DNA of 64,000 bases, taken from contig NC_009712.1 in NCBI RefSeq assembly GCF_000017625.1, positions 558,001 to 622,000 of the forward strand, in the 5' to 3' direction. Below, piece after piece: positions 25,145-33,389 of this stretch. The notes below the pieces were generated by a model, which searched no databases, was not told the DNA's origin, and worked only from the letters and a program-made list of their open reading frames with translations. The DNA comes from Methanoregula boonei 6A8 (GTDB taxonomy: Archaea > Halobacteriota > Methanomicrobia > Methanomicrobiales > Methanospirillaceae). How positions within the stretch are numbered: position 1 is the stretch's first letter; each line of letters begins with the position of its first letter. A program made the translations under genes and the position numbers.

Positions 25145-25777
25145 TCAGAGAATATCGCTGGTGATAAAGAGGGAGGCGATCATTACCCCCCCGAATGCCG
25201 CGATCACAAAGCCTGCGAGCCGGTTTATCAGGTGCAGGCGCTCCCGGGTCAGGTACTCCCGCATGGAGCCCAGCGTCCCGCATAAAAAGATCCACCAGCC
25301 GATCTCTCCTAAAAAGACCCCGGTGACAAAGAGCGCAGGAGTGACCCCGGTAGTCCCGCTGAGCACCACGCCAAAACCCGGTATAATGATGGTAAAAAAA
25401 ACGATGGTGAGCGGGTTTGCAAGCGTGATGGCAAGCATCGTGGAATAATCCGTGATAAAGGACTCGCTTTCCGGTGCAGGGGAAATCTCCGGGGGCCCGG
25501 CAAGGAAGATCTTAATGCCCACCACAATAAGGGCAAGCCCGCCAAACAGGCGGAAGAACCACTGGCGGGCAAGCAGGAAATCGGAGATGAGGGCGAGGCC
25601 AAAGGCAGTTACGGCTGCATAAATGGTATCGGCAGTGGCAATACCCAGCCCCGACGCAATGCCGTGCAGGCGCCCGTAGGCAAGCGAACGCTGGATGCAG
25701 ACAAACGCGATGGGCCCGACCGGCGCCGCAAGCGCAATACCGATGATAATGCCATTAATAAATGCCCCGGTCTCCAC
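25145..25777 (-). CDS. LysE-family amino-acid exporter
   Basis: A 210-residue membrane protein with six hydrophobic segments and the LysE/RhtB start, GIALAAPVGPIAFVCIQRSLAYGR, followed by GIATADTIYAAVTAFG and TLANPLTIVFF. Members export amino acids or related small molecules. The gene is monocistronic and its substrate is not determinable here. Confidence 0.87.
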   Translation of the reverse strand: METGAFINGIIIGIALAAPVGPIAFVCIQRSLAYGRLHGIASGLGIATADTIYAAVTAFGLALISDFLLARQWFFRLFGGLALIVVGIKIFLAGPPEISPAPESESFITDYSTMLAITLANPLTIVFFTIIIPGFGVVLSGTTGVTPALFVTGVFLGEIGWWIFLCGTLGSMREYLTRERLHLINRLAGFVIAAFGGVMIASLFITSDIL

Positions 25778-25936
25778 GTGCCTGCCCTCTTGGTGCGATC
25801 CTTGCGGGTTACCGCATGTACCGTTACCTGTTGCATGTCCGGTCTCATCAATCTGTCACTCCGGGGTCGGGCGTTCTTTTCCCGGCCAACCAGCATCCGG
25901 AACCGGTGAAAAAAAAGTGCTACGGAAAAAAGGGGG

Positions 25937-26155
25937 TTAGTTCAGGAGGAAGCGCCACGCAAGTCCGGTGATACAGATTGCAGAACAGGCAATGACCAGT
26001 ACGATATTGAGTTTTTTTTCGCGGTTGGTCATATCAGCCCAGCTGGGCCGCTGCAGCTTTGCGAGGTACCCGATAAAGATGCCTATTGCCGTACCTGCCA
26101 TGAGCCCGATAACCGTGACCATGCCAACAGACAAAAAATCCGTGTACATTCCCAT
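25937..26155 (-). CDS. Small two-helix membrane protein
   Basis: About 72 residues with two transmembrane helices (about residues 8-30 and 48-70), separated by a basic loop containing RPSWADMTNREKK. A CTTTATATG box at 26183-26191 on the minus strand predicts a transcript starting near 26161, so the ATGs at 26155 or 26149 are the likely starts, and the longer open frame is not. No family recognised. Confidence 0.6.
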   Translation of the reverse strand: MGMYTDFLSVGMVTVIGLMAGTAIGIFIGYLAKLQRPSWADMTNREKKLNIVLVIACSAICITGLAWRFLLN

Positions 26156-26333
26156 CTCTCCATCGTTGGTTTGTGCTGCCGGCATATAAAGCACCCCGGG
26201 GCGGGACAAACCGGGTAACTTCCTCACCTGTAACCTCCCGGGCCGGTCTGCACAAGAGCGATATAAGGTTTTATCGTGCTTCGGGAACAATGGTACTGCC
26301 ATATCGCGAATCTTTCATACGGAGGCGCGAAGC

Positions 26334-27401
26334 ATGATTTCACTCCGGTTTTACCGCATCTATGATATCGGTCGGGAGATCGATATCGACTGGCTGGAAA
26401 AGTCCCTTGCCCGGAATTATTTTACTGCCCGTACCAGTTTTGTCCGGGTCAAGCCCAAGTCCATTATGATCGAGTCGTCCCCGCTCCTGATCCGCATGCT
26501 GCCGGTCACGGTGGAACGGGAAGGGCGCTCGTACGAGTTCTCCGCAGTTGCCCGTGTCTATGATATCGGCGTCATCAGCCTCTGTTTCATCTACGATGAC
26601 GAGCAGGCAGATCACCGGGAACTCGAGGAGATCGCGTTCCGGTTTGCCGGCCAGGAAGGGCTCTCGGATTTCTTCCTCCAGTACCTCAATACACTCGGGG
26701 AGATCATCAAGCCGCATATCAAGAATTTCGCGATTGATCCGGACTTTTACGAGGATTACACGATCTACGTGACCGACCGGCGGGACGACACCATCGACCC
26801 GGTGCCGCTCCTGCTGGGGGACCGGACCTGTGTCTCGCCCCAGATCCGGGAGGATATCATAAAGAATTCCCTCAGTTATTCAAACGAGGATCTTGCCGTG
26901 ATCTCGTGGGATTCTGCCCTGCTGTGCGGCCCCGAGAGCCCGACCGATATTATCGATCTCATCGAGTTTGCAAACGTGCAGGTGCTCGAACTCCGGTACT
27001 ATGACCGGGAGCTGACCCGTGAGATGGCGCGGATGTACGACGATATCGAGCATGCGGACCGGTTGTCCTGGTTTAACCGGGGCGGCCAGTACCATGCCAT
27101 CATGAAACACCAGATGAAAACGTCCGCGGAGATCTCGGAGACGATCGAGAAGGTTGACAACCTGATCAAGGTGACCGAGGATGTCTATTATGCCCGTGTC
27201 TATGCAGCAGCCCTGAAGATCCTGCGAAGTGGCCAGTGGAGCGAGAGCGTGAGCCGGAAGATCGACGTGATCCGGGAGAACTACTCGATGCTCTCCGATG
27301 AGGTCAGGATCCAGCACTCCCATTTCCTTGAGTGGGTGGTGATCCTGCTTATTGCCTTTGAGATCGTGGTGATGCTCTGGGAGCGGGTATTCGCGGGATA
27401 A
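26334..27401 (+). CDS. RMD1/YagE family (DUF155) protein
   Basis: A 355-residue protein of the RMND1/Rmd1/YagE family, which includes eukaryotic mitochondrial translation-associated proteins. It has a soluble N-terminal domain with RVYDIGVISLCF, a helical region with EIANVQVLELRYYD-like sequence, and a C-terminal helix (HFLEWVVILLIAFEIVVML) that is the family signature. An ATATAAGG box lies near 26259 and a GGAGGCG site upstream of the ATG. Archaeal function is unknown. Confidence 0.8.
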   Translation: MISLRFYRIYDIGREIDIDWLEKSLARNYFTARTSFVRVKPKSIMIESSPLLIRMLPVTVEREGRSYEFSAVARVYDIGVISLCFIYDDEQADHRELEEIAFRFAGQEGLSDFFLQYLNTLGEIIKPHIKNFAIDPDFYEDYTIYVTDRRDDTIDPVPLLLGDRTCVSPQIREDIIKNSLSYSNEDLAVISWDSALLCGPESPTDIIDLIEFANVQVLELRYYDRELTREMARMYDDIEHADRLSWFNRGGQYHAIMKHQMKTSAEISETIEKVDNLIKVTEDVYYARVYAAALKILRSGQWSESVSRKIDVIRENYSMLSDEVRIQHSHFLEWVVILLIAFEIVVMLWERVFAG

Positions 27402-27574
27402 CGGCCCGGACGCTTTCTTTTTTGTATGCGGGATGCGCGGTCCCTAAAAAATATTTTTATGGAGCCGAAAAACCGGAAGGGAGCCGGCTTTCTCTAACTC
27501 TCAACGATTATACGTCCATACCTCATTGCACGGACGTGCAGTATGCCTTGATCCCTGTCTCGTTTGCTCCCAGA

Positions 27575-27668
27575 CATGAGGGGGGTAGTTCCCCTTCACA
27601 ATAGATCAAGGGGGTCCGGCTTTTTTTGTGCTGACCCCCCCAATGGAGAGGAGGGGGGTATTTTCGAT
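27575..27668. repeat. G/C-run imperfect repeat, copy 1
   Basis: First copy of a roughly 90-bp imperfect direct repeat. The shared core is TCAAGGGGGTCCGGC, then a T7 run, then a C-run and a GGAG..GGGG stretch. GGGGGTC pairs with GACCCCC across the T-run, so each copy can form a hairpin. Confidence 0.65.
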
Positions 27669-27799
27669 CCGCGAATTTCTCAAGCGACTCCCCTTTTTGA
27701 TCATGGTAAGGGAGTCCCCCTGATTATGGTGTAAAGGGGGATCCCCGATCCCCTCTCGCCTGATCCTTCAGTGGAAACGTAGGTTATGGAACTGGAATA

Positions 27800-27892
27800 T
27801 GCAAAGTGGGTCCCCTTTTGCATGGGTTCAAGGGGGTCCGGCCATTTTTTTGCGAGAACCCCACATGGGGGGAGGGGTGTGATCTATTTTTT
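27800..27892. repeat. G/C-run imperfect repeat, copy 2
   Basis: Second copy, about 225 bp downstream of the first, with the same TCAAGGGGGTCCGGC core, T7 run, C-run and GGGGAGGGG tail. Its hairpin stem is shorter. The intervening DNA has related GGGAGTCCCC and GGGGGATCCCC elements. Confidence 0.65.
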
Positions 27893-28036
27893 TAAAGGAG
27901 GAGTCCCTGATCGTGATGGTGGGTGGGGGTGGCTGATCCTGCTGAGGGGGATGAGGAACCCCTCCCCCTATTTGCGCTCCGCCCGGCCCCTGCCCCCACC
28001 GGCATCTTCATTATTCCGGTCAGCCATCATTCACCC

Positions 28037-28522
28037 ATGAATATGCCCCGGTCCCGCACCGCCATCCTCTTTATCGCCTGCATTGCCCTCCCCCTCATCG
28101 TAGGGGTTGCAGGCTCCGTATTTACGGTCGGCAGCATTGCCGGCTGGTATGTCGGGCTCAATAAACCCGTCTTTACCCCGCCGGCCTGGGTTTTTGCCCC
28201 GGCCTGGACTGTCCTGTATATTCTCATGGGATGCGCCCTCTTTTTTGTCGTAAAAGAAGGGACGGGGACATCCCTTGCCCGGCAGGGCCTCATCCTCTTT
28301 TTCGCCCAGCTTGCCCTCAACTTTGGCTGGTCGCTGGTCTTCTTTGGCATTCACGCCGTTGCCGCTGCGCTTGCCGTGCTCCTGCTCCTCATTGTCCTTA
28401 TCGCAGCAACAACGCTTGTCTTCCGGCGCATCTCGGTGCCGGCCGCATGGCTCCTTGTCCCGTATCTTGTCTGGTGCTGCTTTGCCGCAAGCTTAAATGC
28501 CGGCATCCTGCTGCTCAACTGA
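28037..28522 (+). CDS. tspO: TspO/MBR family protein
   Basis: A 161-residue, five-helix membrane protein of the TspO (tryptophan-rich sensory protein) family. It has the diagnostic GWYVGLNKPVFTPPAWVF, PAWTVLYILMG and LNFGWSLVFFG segments and ends LNAGILLLN. TspO binds tetrapyrroles and may act in stress sensing. ATG 28037 matches the usual N-terminus. It is monocistronic. Confidence 0.9.
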   Translation: MNMPRSRTAILFIACIALPLIVGVAGSVFTVGSIAGWYVGLNKPVFTPPAWVFAPAWTVLYILMGCALFFVVKEGTGTSLARQGLILFFAQLALNFGWSLVFFGIHAVAAALAVLLLLIVLIAATTLVFRRISVPAAWLLVPYLVWCCFAASLNAGILLLN

Positions 28523-28642
28523 CCAATCAGCTGCGCTAAATGGAGACTTCCTTAAAAACAGATGCGCACTGCCGGAAACGGATACGCCGGCCGGGCAGGG
28601 GGAACGGCAGCAAATGAAACGATACCGTTGCAGACTGCCCGC

Positions 28643-28810
28643 CTAGGGCTCGCGCGGATGCGGGGATTTGACGCCGCAGAGCTGGCCGGTTGCAGAAATG
28701 TCATATGAAGCAAGGAGTTTTTCGTCGGTGATATCGGTCTCCTTTATTCCGATGCGGGTCAGCTTATCCCGAATCCTGCGGATCTTGTTCTCGTTAGTCT
28801 GCATGTACAT
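28643..28810 (-). CDS. Possible small protein of 55 residues
   Basis: An open frame starting at ATG 28810 (or 28804) and ending at TAG 28643. It is rich in charged residues in its first half (NKIRRIRDKLTRIGIKETD) and ends with one Cys and a Pro/His/Arg tail. Codon use resembles neighbouring genes. There is no close Shine-Dalgarno sequence and no recognised family, so the call is tentative. Confidence 0.45.
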   Translation of the reverse strand: MYMQTNENKIRRIRDKLTRIGIKETDITDEKLLASYDISATGQLCGVKSPHPREP

Positions 28811-28898
28811 ACTCTGTGCTGCCTGACTCCAAAAAGGAATGTTACGCGGTAAAGTACGGCAGCTTTAAAAAAAAAGCCGTAAATCGGGAAAAAAAGGT

Positions 28899-29294
28899 TC
28901 AGAGGTACCGGTTCTTCCGGAGCCAGTCTACCTGGGGCGGGAGGTACCGGTAGATAATATCGCACTTGTCGTCCTGGAAGTTCCAGGGGACAATAATCAG
29001 GGTATCCCCTTCCCGGATCCAGACACGCTTTTTTATCTTCCCCTTGATCCGGCCCATCCGGGTAACCCCGTCAAAGCACCGCACCCGGATATGGTTTGCT
29101 CCCATCATCAGGTCGGCAGAGCCGAACATCTCGTTGTTCCATTTCTTGGGCAGCCGGACACGGACCACAGGCGTACCGTCGGGATTTACGGCTCCCGTCT
29201 CTTCAAAGCCGGTATCGGCTTTTTTCTTGTTATTATCGGTGATGCCACCAACTCCGTGTATATAAACGTCGTTGCAAATAATTAACATATCCAT
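28899..29294 (-). CDS. Translation initiation factor aIF1A
   Basis: aIF1A binds the A site of the small ribosomal subunit and helps start-codon selection. The S1/OB-fold core is clear: VVRVRLPKKWNNEMFGSADLMMGANHIRVRCFDGVTRMGRIKGKIKKRVWIREGDTLI (shown here only as its landmarks VRVRLP, ADLMMGANHIRVRC and RVWIREGD). The start is uncertain. ATG 29294 gives an untypical N-terminus, and a strong TATA box lies inside it (29259-29266), with no ATG, GTG or TTG in frame between the predicted transcript start and the core. Confidence 0.88.
   Translation of the reverse strand: MDMLIICNDVYIHGVGGITDNNKKKADTGFEETGAVNPDGTPVVRVRLPKKWNNEMFGSADLMMGANHIRVRCFDGVTRMGRIKGKIKKRVWIREGDTLIIVPWNFQDDKCDIIYRYLPPQVDWLRKNRYL
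29259..29266 (-). promoter_or_regulatory. TATA box within the apparent 5' end of the aIF1A frame
   Basis: TTTATATA on the minus strand predicts transcription starting near 29236, downstream of every in-frame ATG before the conserved core. It may be a chance match or may mark a non-canonical start. Confidence 0.4.
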
Positions 29295-29345
29295 CCGTGC
29301 CCCTGCATCCATGCGGCATGTACACGTATGCGTGTTTTTTTCCCG

Positions 29346-30443
29346 TCACCGACACGAGCCAAAGAGGGTTTGCTGCCGGGAGTCCTGGTGTCTCAGGGTG
29401 GAGAGCCTCAGGCCGAGCCTGCGGATCGGTTTTCCGTCCCAGAGCTCGCGGAGCAGTTCGCCGGCAGCGGCGCGGATCGCGGCCTCGTCGTTGTGGTAGT
29501 GGAGGAGGGATCTTGCTTTTGTCTTTGAGACAAACCCTGCGTACCTGACCCGGATCGTGACGGTCTTAAACTGCAGTGCCTCGTCGGCAATCGCCTGCGC
29601 TACTTCGCGGACAAGGAGTTCCATGGTGGCGGCAATCTCTTTTGGATCCTCGGTATCGTTCGCAAAGGTGGTCTCTTTTGAGATGGATTTGACCCCGTCG
29701 CGCTCGACCACCTCGCTGTTATCGTGACCAAGCGCTGCCTCCCGGAGCAGGCCCGCTGACCTCCCGAATGCCCCGACAAGGACCTGGATATCGCAGGTGG
29801 CAAGGTTGCCAATCGTTGTAATCCCGAGCGCTTCAATCTGCGCCCCGGTCTTTCCCCCGATCCCGGGGATTTTCCGGATCGGGAGCGGCGCGAGGAAATC
29901 CCGGGCCGAATCTGGTGTTACAACGGTCATACCGTCGGGCTTCTGGTGCCCCGAGGCGATCTTTGCCACGATCTTTGACGGGGCAACCCCAAGCGAACAG
30001 GTGATCCCGACCCGATCCCGTATTGTCTGCTTGAGCCGGACCGCCAGATCCCGTGCCGTATCAAAGCTCCTGACCGGGCTGATGTCAAGGAACGCCTCAT
30101 CGATACTCACCTGCTGAACCCGGTAGCCGGTCTCCTTGAAGATCCCCATGATCTCCGCGGATACTGCTGCGTACCGGGCCATGTCCGGGCGGAGGTATAC
30201 TGCACCAGGGCAGAGGCGGTATGCCTGCGAGATGGGCATTGCGGATCTCACGCCAAACGCCCGGGCCTCGTACGAGGCAGTGGAGACCACGCCCCGCCCG
30301 GCCCCGCCTTGCGGATCGGCACCGACGACCACCGCTTTTCCCGCAATTTCGGGATGGTCGTGCATCTCCACGGCTGCATAGAAGCAGTCCATGTCGGCGT
30401 GCAGGACGATCCGCTGCCCTGCATCCCCCGTCTGTCCGTCCAT
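29346..30443 (-). CDS. dinB: DNA polymerase IV (DinB, Y-family translesion polymerase)
   Basis: A 365-residue Y-family polymerase. Catalytic acidic residues lie in LHADMDCFYAAVE and VSIDEAFLDIS. Other landmarks are the STASYEARAFGVRSAMP finger, CSLGVAPSKIVAKIAS and the helix-hairpin-helix IPGIGGKT. The C-terminus has QQTLFGS, a PCNA-interacting (PIP) motif. It lies 33 bp downstream of nreA behind GGAGGT, so the two are probably co-transcribed. Confidence 0.95.
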   Translation of the reverse strand: MDGQTGDAGQRIVLHADMDCFYAAVEMHDHPEIAGKAVVVGADPQGGAGRGVVSTASYEARAFGVRSAMPISQAYRLCPGAVYLRPDMARYAAVSAEIMGIFKETGYRVQQVSIDEAFLDISPVRSFDTARDLAVRLKQTIRDRVGITCSLGVAPSKIVAKIASGHQKPDGMTVVTPDSARDFLAPLPIRKIPGIGGKTGAQIEALGITTIGNLATCDIQVLVGAFGRSAGLLREAALGHDNSEVVERDGVKSISKETTFANDTEDPKEIAATMELLVREVAQAIADEALQFKTVTIRVRYAGFVSKTKARSLLHYHNDEAAIRAAAGELLRELWDGKPIRRLGLRLSTLRHQDSRQQTLFGSCR

Positions 30444-30476
30444 TCACCAGACCTCCATACCCACGGCGGGGATCTC

Positions 30477-31688
30477 TTACCCGGTCCCCTCTGCCCCGTC
30501 TGGCAGTGACGGGACCTTCTTGTGTGGCGTAAAGTCGCTGAGCGTGCACTGCTTCTGCCGGAGGCTGTCCTGTAAAAGCGTTGTTTCGGTGACAAAGCGC
30601 TGTACGGGCAGGGTGAAGCGCTCCGCCACATGGCCGAGCGCCCCTTTGAGATCCTCGAACTCCTTGGGCGGCTCCTGCATTGCGCTCCGCACGTTCTCCC
30701 GGACATTGAAGACCCCCATCGGGACATAACCGGGCAGGGCCTCGCGCAGCACGATCACACCTGCCTGCCGCTGTTCGCGGGCGAGTTCCTCAAGCACCGC
30801 CATCTTGCAGGAATAGTAGCAACCGCCAAGCGAAGAGTAGCCGGTCTTTCGCTTGAAGCCCTCGTAATCGGAGAAGACGTACTCCTCGTTCCCGAGCACG
30901 TGCAAAAAGGCCTCGGTCCACTCGTACTGCCACGCGGTCGGGAGGAGGATCACCGCGTACCGGTTGTTCAGGCTCGCATACTCGTACAGCCGTACGGTAT
31001 CGATTACCGGGCACTGCTTCACGTTTTTGAGCAGGTGGTCCCCGATCATCGTGTCGCATGCGGTAATTGACCAGCGGGTCGGGACAAGGTGCCGGTTCCC
31101 TCCATGGCCCATGGTCCCGGCCGAGAACGCCTTCTGGATCGTGGAGAATGCCATGCCCTGCCGGTGGAGGCCGAGGATGGCGTCCCTTGAGAGGAGATCG
31201 GTATCATAGAACACCTTTTCAAGGGAAGAGTCCCAGCGCTCTTCCTCGATCTCGAAGCGTTCGAGCGGGGCGCTGGGCCCAAAAGGTGTATGCTCCTCGG
31301 AAAACGAGAAACCGGCCGGGGTGGTCTCAAACGAGGCTTCGCTCTCGATGGAGTGTTCCGAGAGCACGATTTCCTGGAGTTTTTCCACGAACCGGTTGTC
31401 GAGGTCAAAGGCATTGTTGAGCCGTTTTCCTCTCACCAGGTTCATCCGGTACCCGATGATCTCTTCCTGCGAGCACCGGGAAATCCACTCCTCGGGCCGG
31501 TCCATGATGCCCGTGTCACCGTGCATCGGTGCGATCATCGGGCCCGCATAGATGTCCGGGTAGTTGTAGCTCCCGATAAAGACTGATGGTGGGGAACTGC
31601 CAGCCAGCTCCTTTCCCACCTCCACCGACTTCATCTGCATGGTCGCAGCGGTGAGTTGTTTTAAGTACGCCCCTTTGCCCAGGATCAT
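30477..31688 (-). CDS. NreA-type DNA repair protein
   Basis: A 403-residue member of the archaeal Nre family (DUF650/DUF651). Landmarks are [15 protein letters not shown] near the N-terminus, [24 protein letters not shown] and [21 protein letters not shown]. It ends with QKQCTLSDF, which fits the C-terminal PIP box by which NreA binds PCNA. The N-terminal zinc-finger cysteines seen in some members are not present. A TATA box at 31714-31722 places transcription near 31692, so ATG 31688 is chosen over GTG 31709. It heads an operon with dinB. Confidence 0.85.
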   Translation of the reverse strand: MILGKGAYLKQLTAATMQMKSVEVGKELAGSSPPSVFIGSYNYPDIYAGPMIAPMHGDTGIMDRPEEWISRCSQEEIIGYRMNLVRGKRLNNAFDLDNRFVEKLQEIVLSEHSIESEASFETTPAGFSFSEEHTPFGPSAPLERFEIEEERWDSSLEKVFYDTDLLSRDAILGLHRQGMAFSTIQKAFSAGTMGHGGNRHLVPTRWSITACDTMIGDHLLKNVKQCPVIDTVRLYEYASLNNRYAVILLPTAWQYEWTEAFLHVLGNEEYVFSDYEGFKRKTGYSSLGGCYYSCKMAVLEELAREQRQAGVIVLREALPGYVPMGVFNVRENVRSAMQEPPKEFEDLKGALGHVAERFTLPVQRFVTETTLLQDSLRQKQCTLSDFTPHKKVPSLPDGAEGTG

Positions 31689-31710
31689 GCGTTGGAGAGA
31701 GATCCGCACC

Positions 31711-31725
31711 GGGATATTAAATCCC
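31711..31725 (-). promoter_or_regulatory. Promoter of nreA-dinB with an inverted repeat over the TATA box
   Basis: GGGAT-ATTAA-ATCCC encloses ATTTAATAT on the minus strand. The 5-bp arms flank the TATA element, so a repressor bound here would block TBP. The predicted leader is about 4 nt. Confidence 0.45.
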
Positions 31726-31849
31726 TTGGTAACGCGGCATGAAAGTGAATGTCCCGGTTATGGGGACCGGACAAACCTTTATGAACGCTGCGTACGCGAT
31801 CTCTTGATGTATAAACCCCGGGTACCGGGATTTTCCTGAGGTTGTTGCT

Positions 31850-32377
31850 GTGTTCGATATGCTTTTTGCGCCCACCTGGTCGCCGTACATTGCCGGCGCC
31901 GGCATCGGCATCCTTGTCTGCCTGTCGTTTCTTATGTGTAACCGTCCGCTTGGGACCTCATCGGCCTATGCAAAGGCCTGGGGCCTCCTGGAGAAAGCCG
32001 TTGATCCGGCGGTTGAGGAAAAGAAGGAGTTTTACCGCGAGGAGATCCCGCCCCGGGTGGACGGGGTGCTGATGCTCCTGCCCGGGATCCTTATCGGGGC
32101 ATTCCTCTCGGCCGCGCTCTCGGGCCAGCTCCACCTTTCCTTGGTACCCCTGCTCTGGGCGGGCGCATTTGGAAACAACGCGATCCTCCGGGTCGTCGTG
32201 GCATTTCTTGGCGGGATCGTCCTTGCCTTCGGGGCGCGCTGGGCCGGCGGGTGCACGAGCGGCCATGGCATCAGCGGCACCAGCCAGCTTGCACTCTCCA
32301 GTATCGTCTCTGCAGCCTGCTTCTTTATCGGCGGGATCATCACTGCGTTCCTGCTCTTCCATGGCTCGGGGGTGTGA
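31850..32377 (+). CDS. YeeE/YedE-family half transporter, first half
   Basis: A 175-residue membrane protein with about five helices and the YeeE/YedE signature RWAGGCTSGHGISGTSQLAL, whose Cys is part of the sulfur-relay path in thiosulfate transporters such as TsuA. The start is GTG 31850 behind TGAGGT. Together with the next gene it makes up one full-size transporter, probably for a reduced sulfur compound. Confidence 0.82.
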   Translation: MFDMLFAPTWSPYIAGAGIGILVCLSFLMCNRPLGTSSAYAKAWGLLEKAVDPAVEEKKEFYREEIPPRVDGVLMLLPGILIGAFLSAALSGQLHLSLVPLLWAGAFGNNAILRVVVAFLGGIVLAFGARWAGGCTSGHGISGTSQLALSSIVSAACFFIGGIITAFLLFHGSGV

Positions 32378-32383
32378 GGAGCA

Positions 32384-32944
32384 ATGTCCCTATGCACCCG
32401 GATCCACAATGACGGTAAAACTCAGCTGGTGCTTGGCCTGTGCATCGGCATCCTGTTCGGTTTCCTTCTCCAGAAAGGCGGCGTGACCAGCTACGATGTG
32501 ATTGTGGGCCAGCTCCTGCTCGAAAATTTCACCGTGGTCAAAGTGATGCTTTCCGCGGTCATTGTTGCGATGATCGGCATCCACCTCCTGGTCCGGTTTG
32601 GGTACGCAGAACTCCATGTCCATCCCGGTTCATGGGGATCGAACCTGATCGGGGGGCTCATCTTCGGGGTTGGATTTGCCCTGCTCGGGCTCTGTCCCGG
32701 GACGGTGGCAGGGGCGGCGGGAACCGGAGCGCTCGATGCGCTTGTCGGGGGAATCCCCGGCATGCTGGTGGGCTCCGGGCTTTTTATCAGCCTGTACCCG
32801 AAGATAAAACCCATCCTCTGCCGGGCGCCGTTTGCGGCCCAGACACTTCCTGAATTCCTGCACCTGAACCGGTGGATCGTGATTGTCGTGGTGGAGGTTT
32901 GCATGATCGGCATCCTCCTCCTGTTTGCCGGCATCGGGTTGTAA
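32384..32944 (+). CDS. YeeE/YedE-family half transporter, second half
   Basis: A 186-residue membrane protein with about five helices. GILFGFLLQKGGVTSYD and GVGFALLGLCPGTVAGAAGTGALDAL are the second-half YeeE/YedE motifs, including the conserved Cys of LCPGT. It starts 6 bp after the first half. Sulfur import would serve cysteine, coenzyme M and coenzyme B synthesis, but the cargo is inferred. Confidence 0.82.
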   Translation: MSLCTRIHNDGKTQLVLGLCIGILFGFLLQKGGVTSYDVIVGQLLLENFTVVKVMLSAVIVAMIGIHLLVRFGYAELHVHPGSWGSNLIGGLIFGVGFALLGLCPGTVAGAAGTGALDALVGGIPGMLVGSGLFISLYPKIKPILCRAPFAAQTLPEFLHLNRWIVIVVVEVCMIGILLLFAGIGL

Positions 32945-33034
32945 ACCGGAAATGAGATCCTTCTTTCCCATTTCCTCCACAAGATCTTACCAGCCCGGTA
33001 CAAACCCCTCCTTTACGAAAAAGAGTACGCTAAC

Positions 33035-33328
33035 ATGATTCCTGTCTCACTTATTTCTGTAGCGATTGGCCTCTATGTGGTCGTAAACGCCAGCGTGTTC
33101 TGCCTGTACGGGTACGACAAGCACGCTGCCCGGACCGGCCGGTGGCGGATTCCCGAATCCACCCTGCTTGGTTCTGCGCTCATCGGACCGTTTGGCGCTT
33201 TCGGGGCAATGCTCCTCTTCCGGCACAAGACCCGGAAACGGAAATTTCTCCTGGTGCCGGTTTTTCTGATGCTCCATATCATCGGAATCCTGTACCTGGC
33301 AGGAGTGCCTGTTCTTCCTGTGCCGTGA
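33035..33328 (+). CDS. DUF1294 small membrane protein
   Basis: A 97-residue protein with three hydrophobic segments and the DUF1294 signature: YGYDKHAARTGRWRIPESTLL followed by GAFGAMLLFRHKTRKRKF. DUF1294 is often joined to cold-shock domains in bacteria; here it is alone. Function unknown. Confidence 0.83.
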   Translation: MIPVSLISVAIGLYVVVNASVFCLYGYDKHAARTGRWRIPESTLLGSALIGPFGAFGAMLLFRHKTRKRKFLLVPVFLMLHIIGILYLAGVPVLPVP

Positions 33329-33389
33329 GCGGGGAGCACCCGAGGGAACCCTGCTCCTTTAATACCGGTGCTGGTCAAACCTCCTTTGC

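Larger units (their letters stand above)
27402..28036. other. 635-bp non-coding region with G-run repeats
   Basis: No frame here looks like a gene: the open frames are interrupted, and their composition follows the G- and C-runs. The region holds the two repeat copies, a GGTGGGTGGGGGTGG stretch with guanine-quadruplex potential near 27915, and CTTCAGTGGAAACGTAGG near 27767, which resembles an archaeal origin recognition box. Only one such box is seen and no orc1/cdc6 gene is in the window. Confidence 0.5.

Noticed and set aside
27786-28040. 84-codon plus-strand frame before tspO
   Set aside because: Its composition follows the G-run repeats, and it has no ribosome site or known motif.
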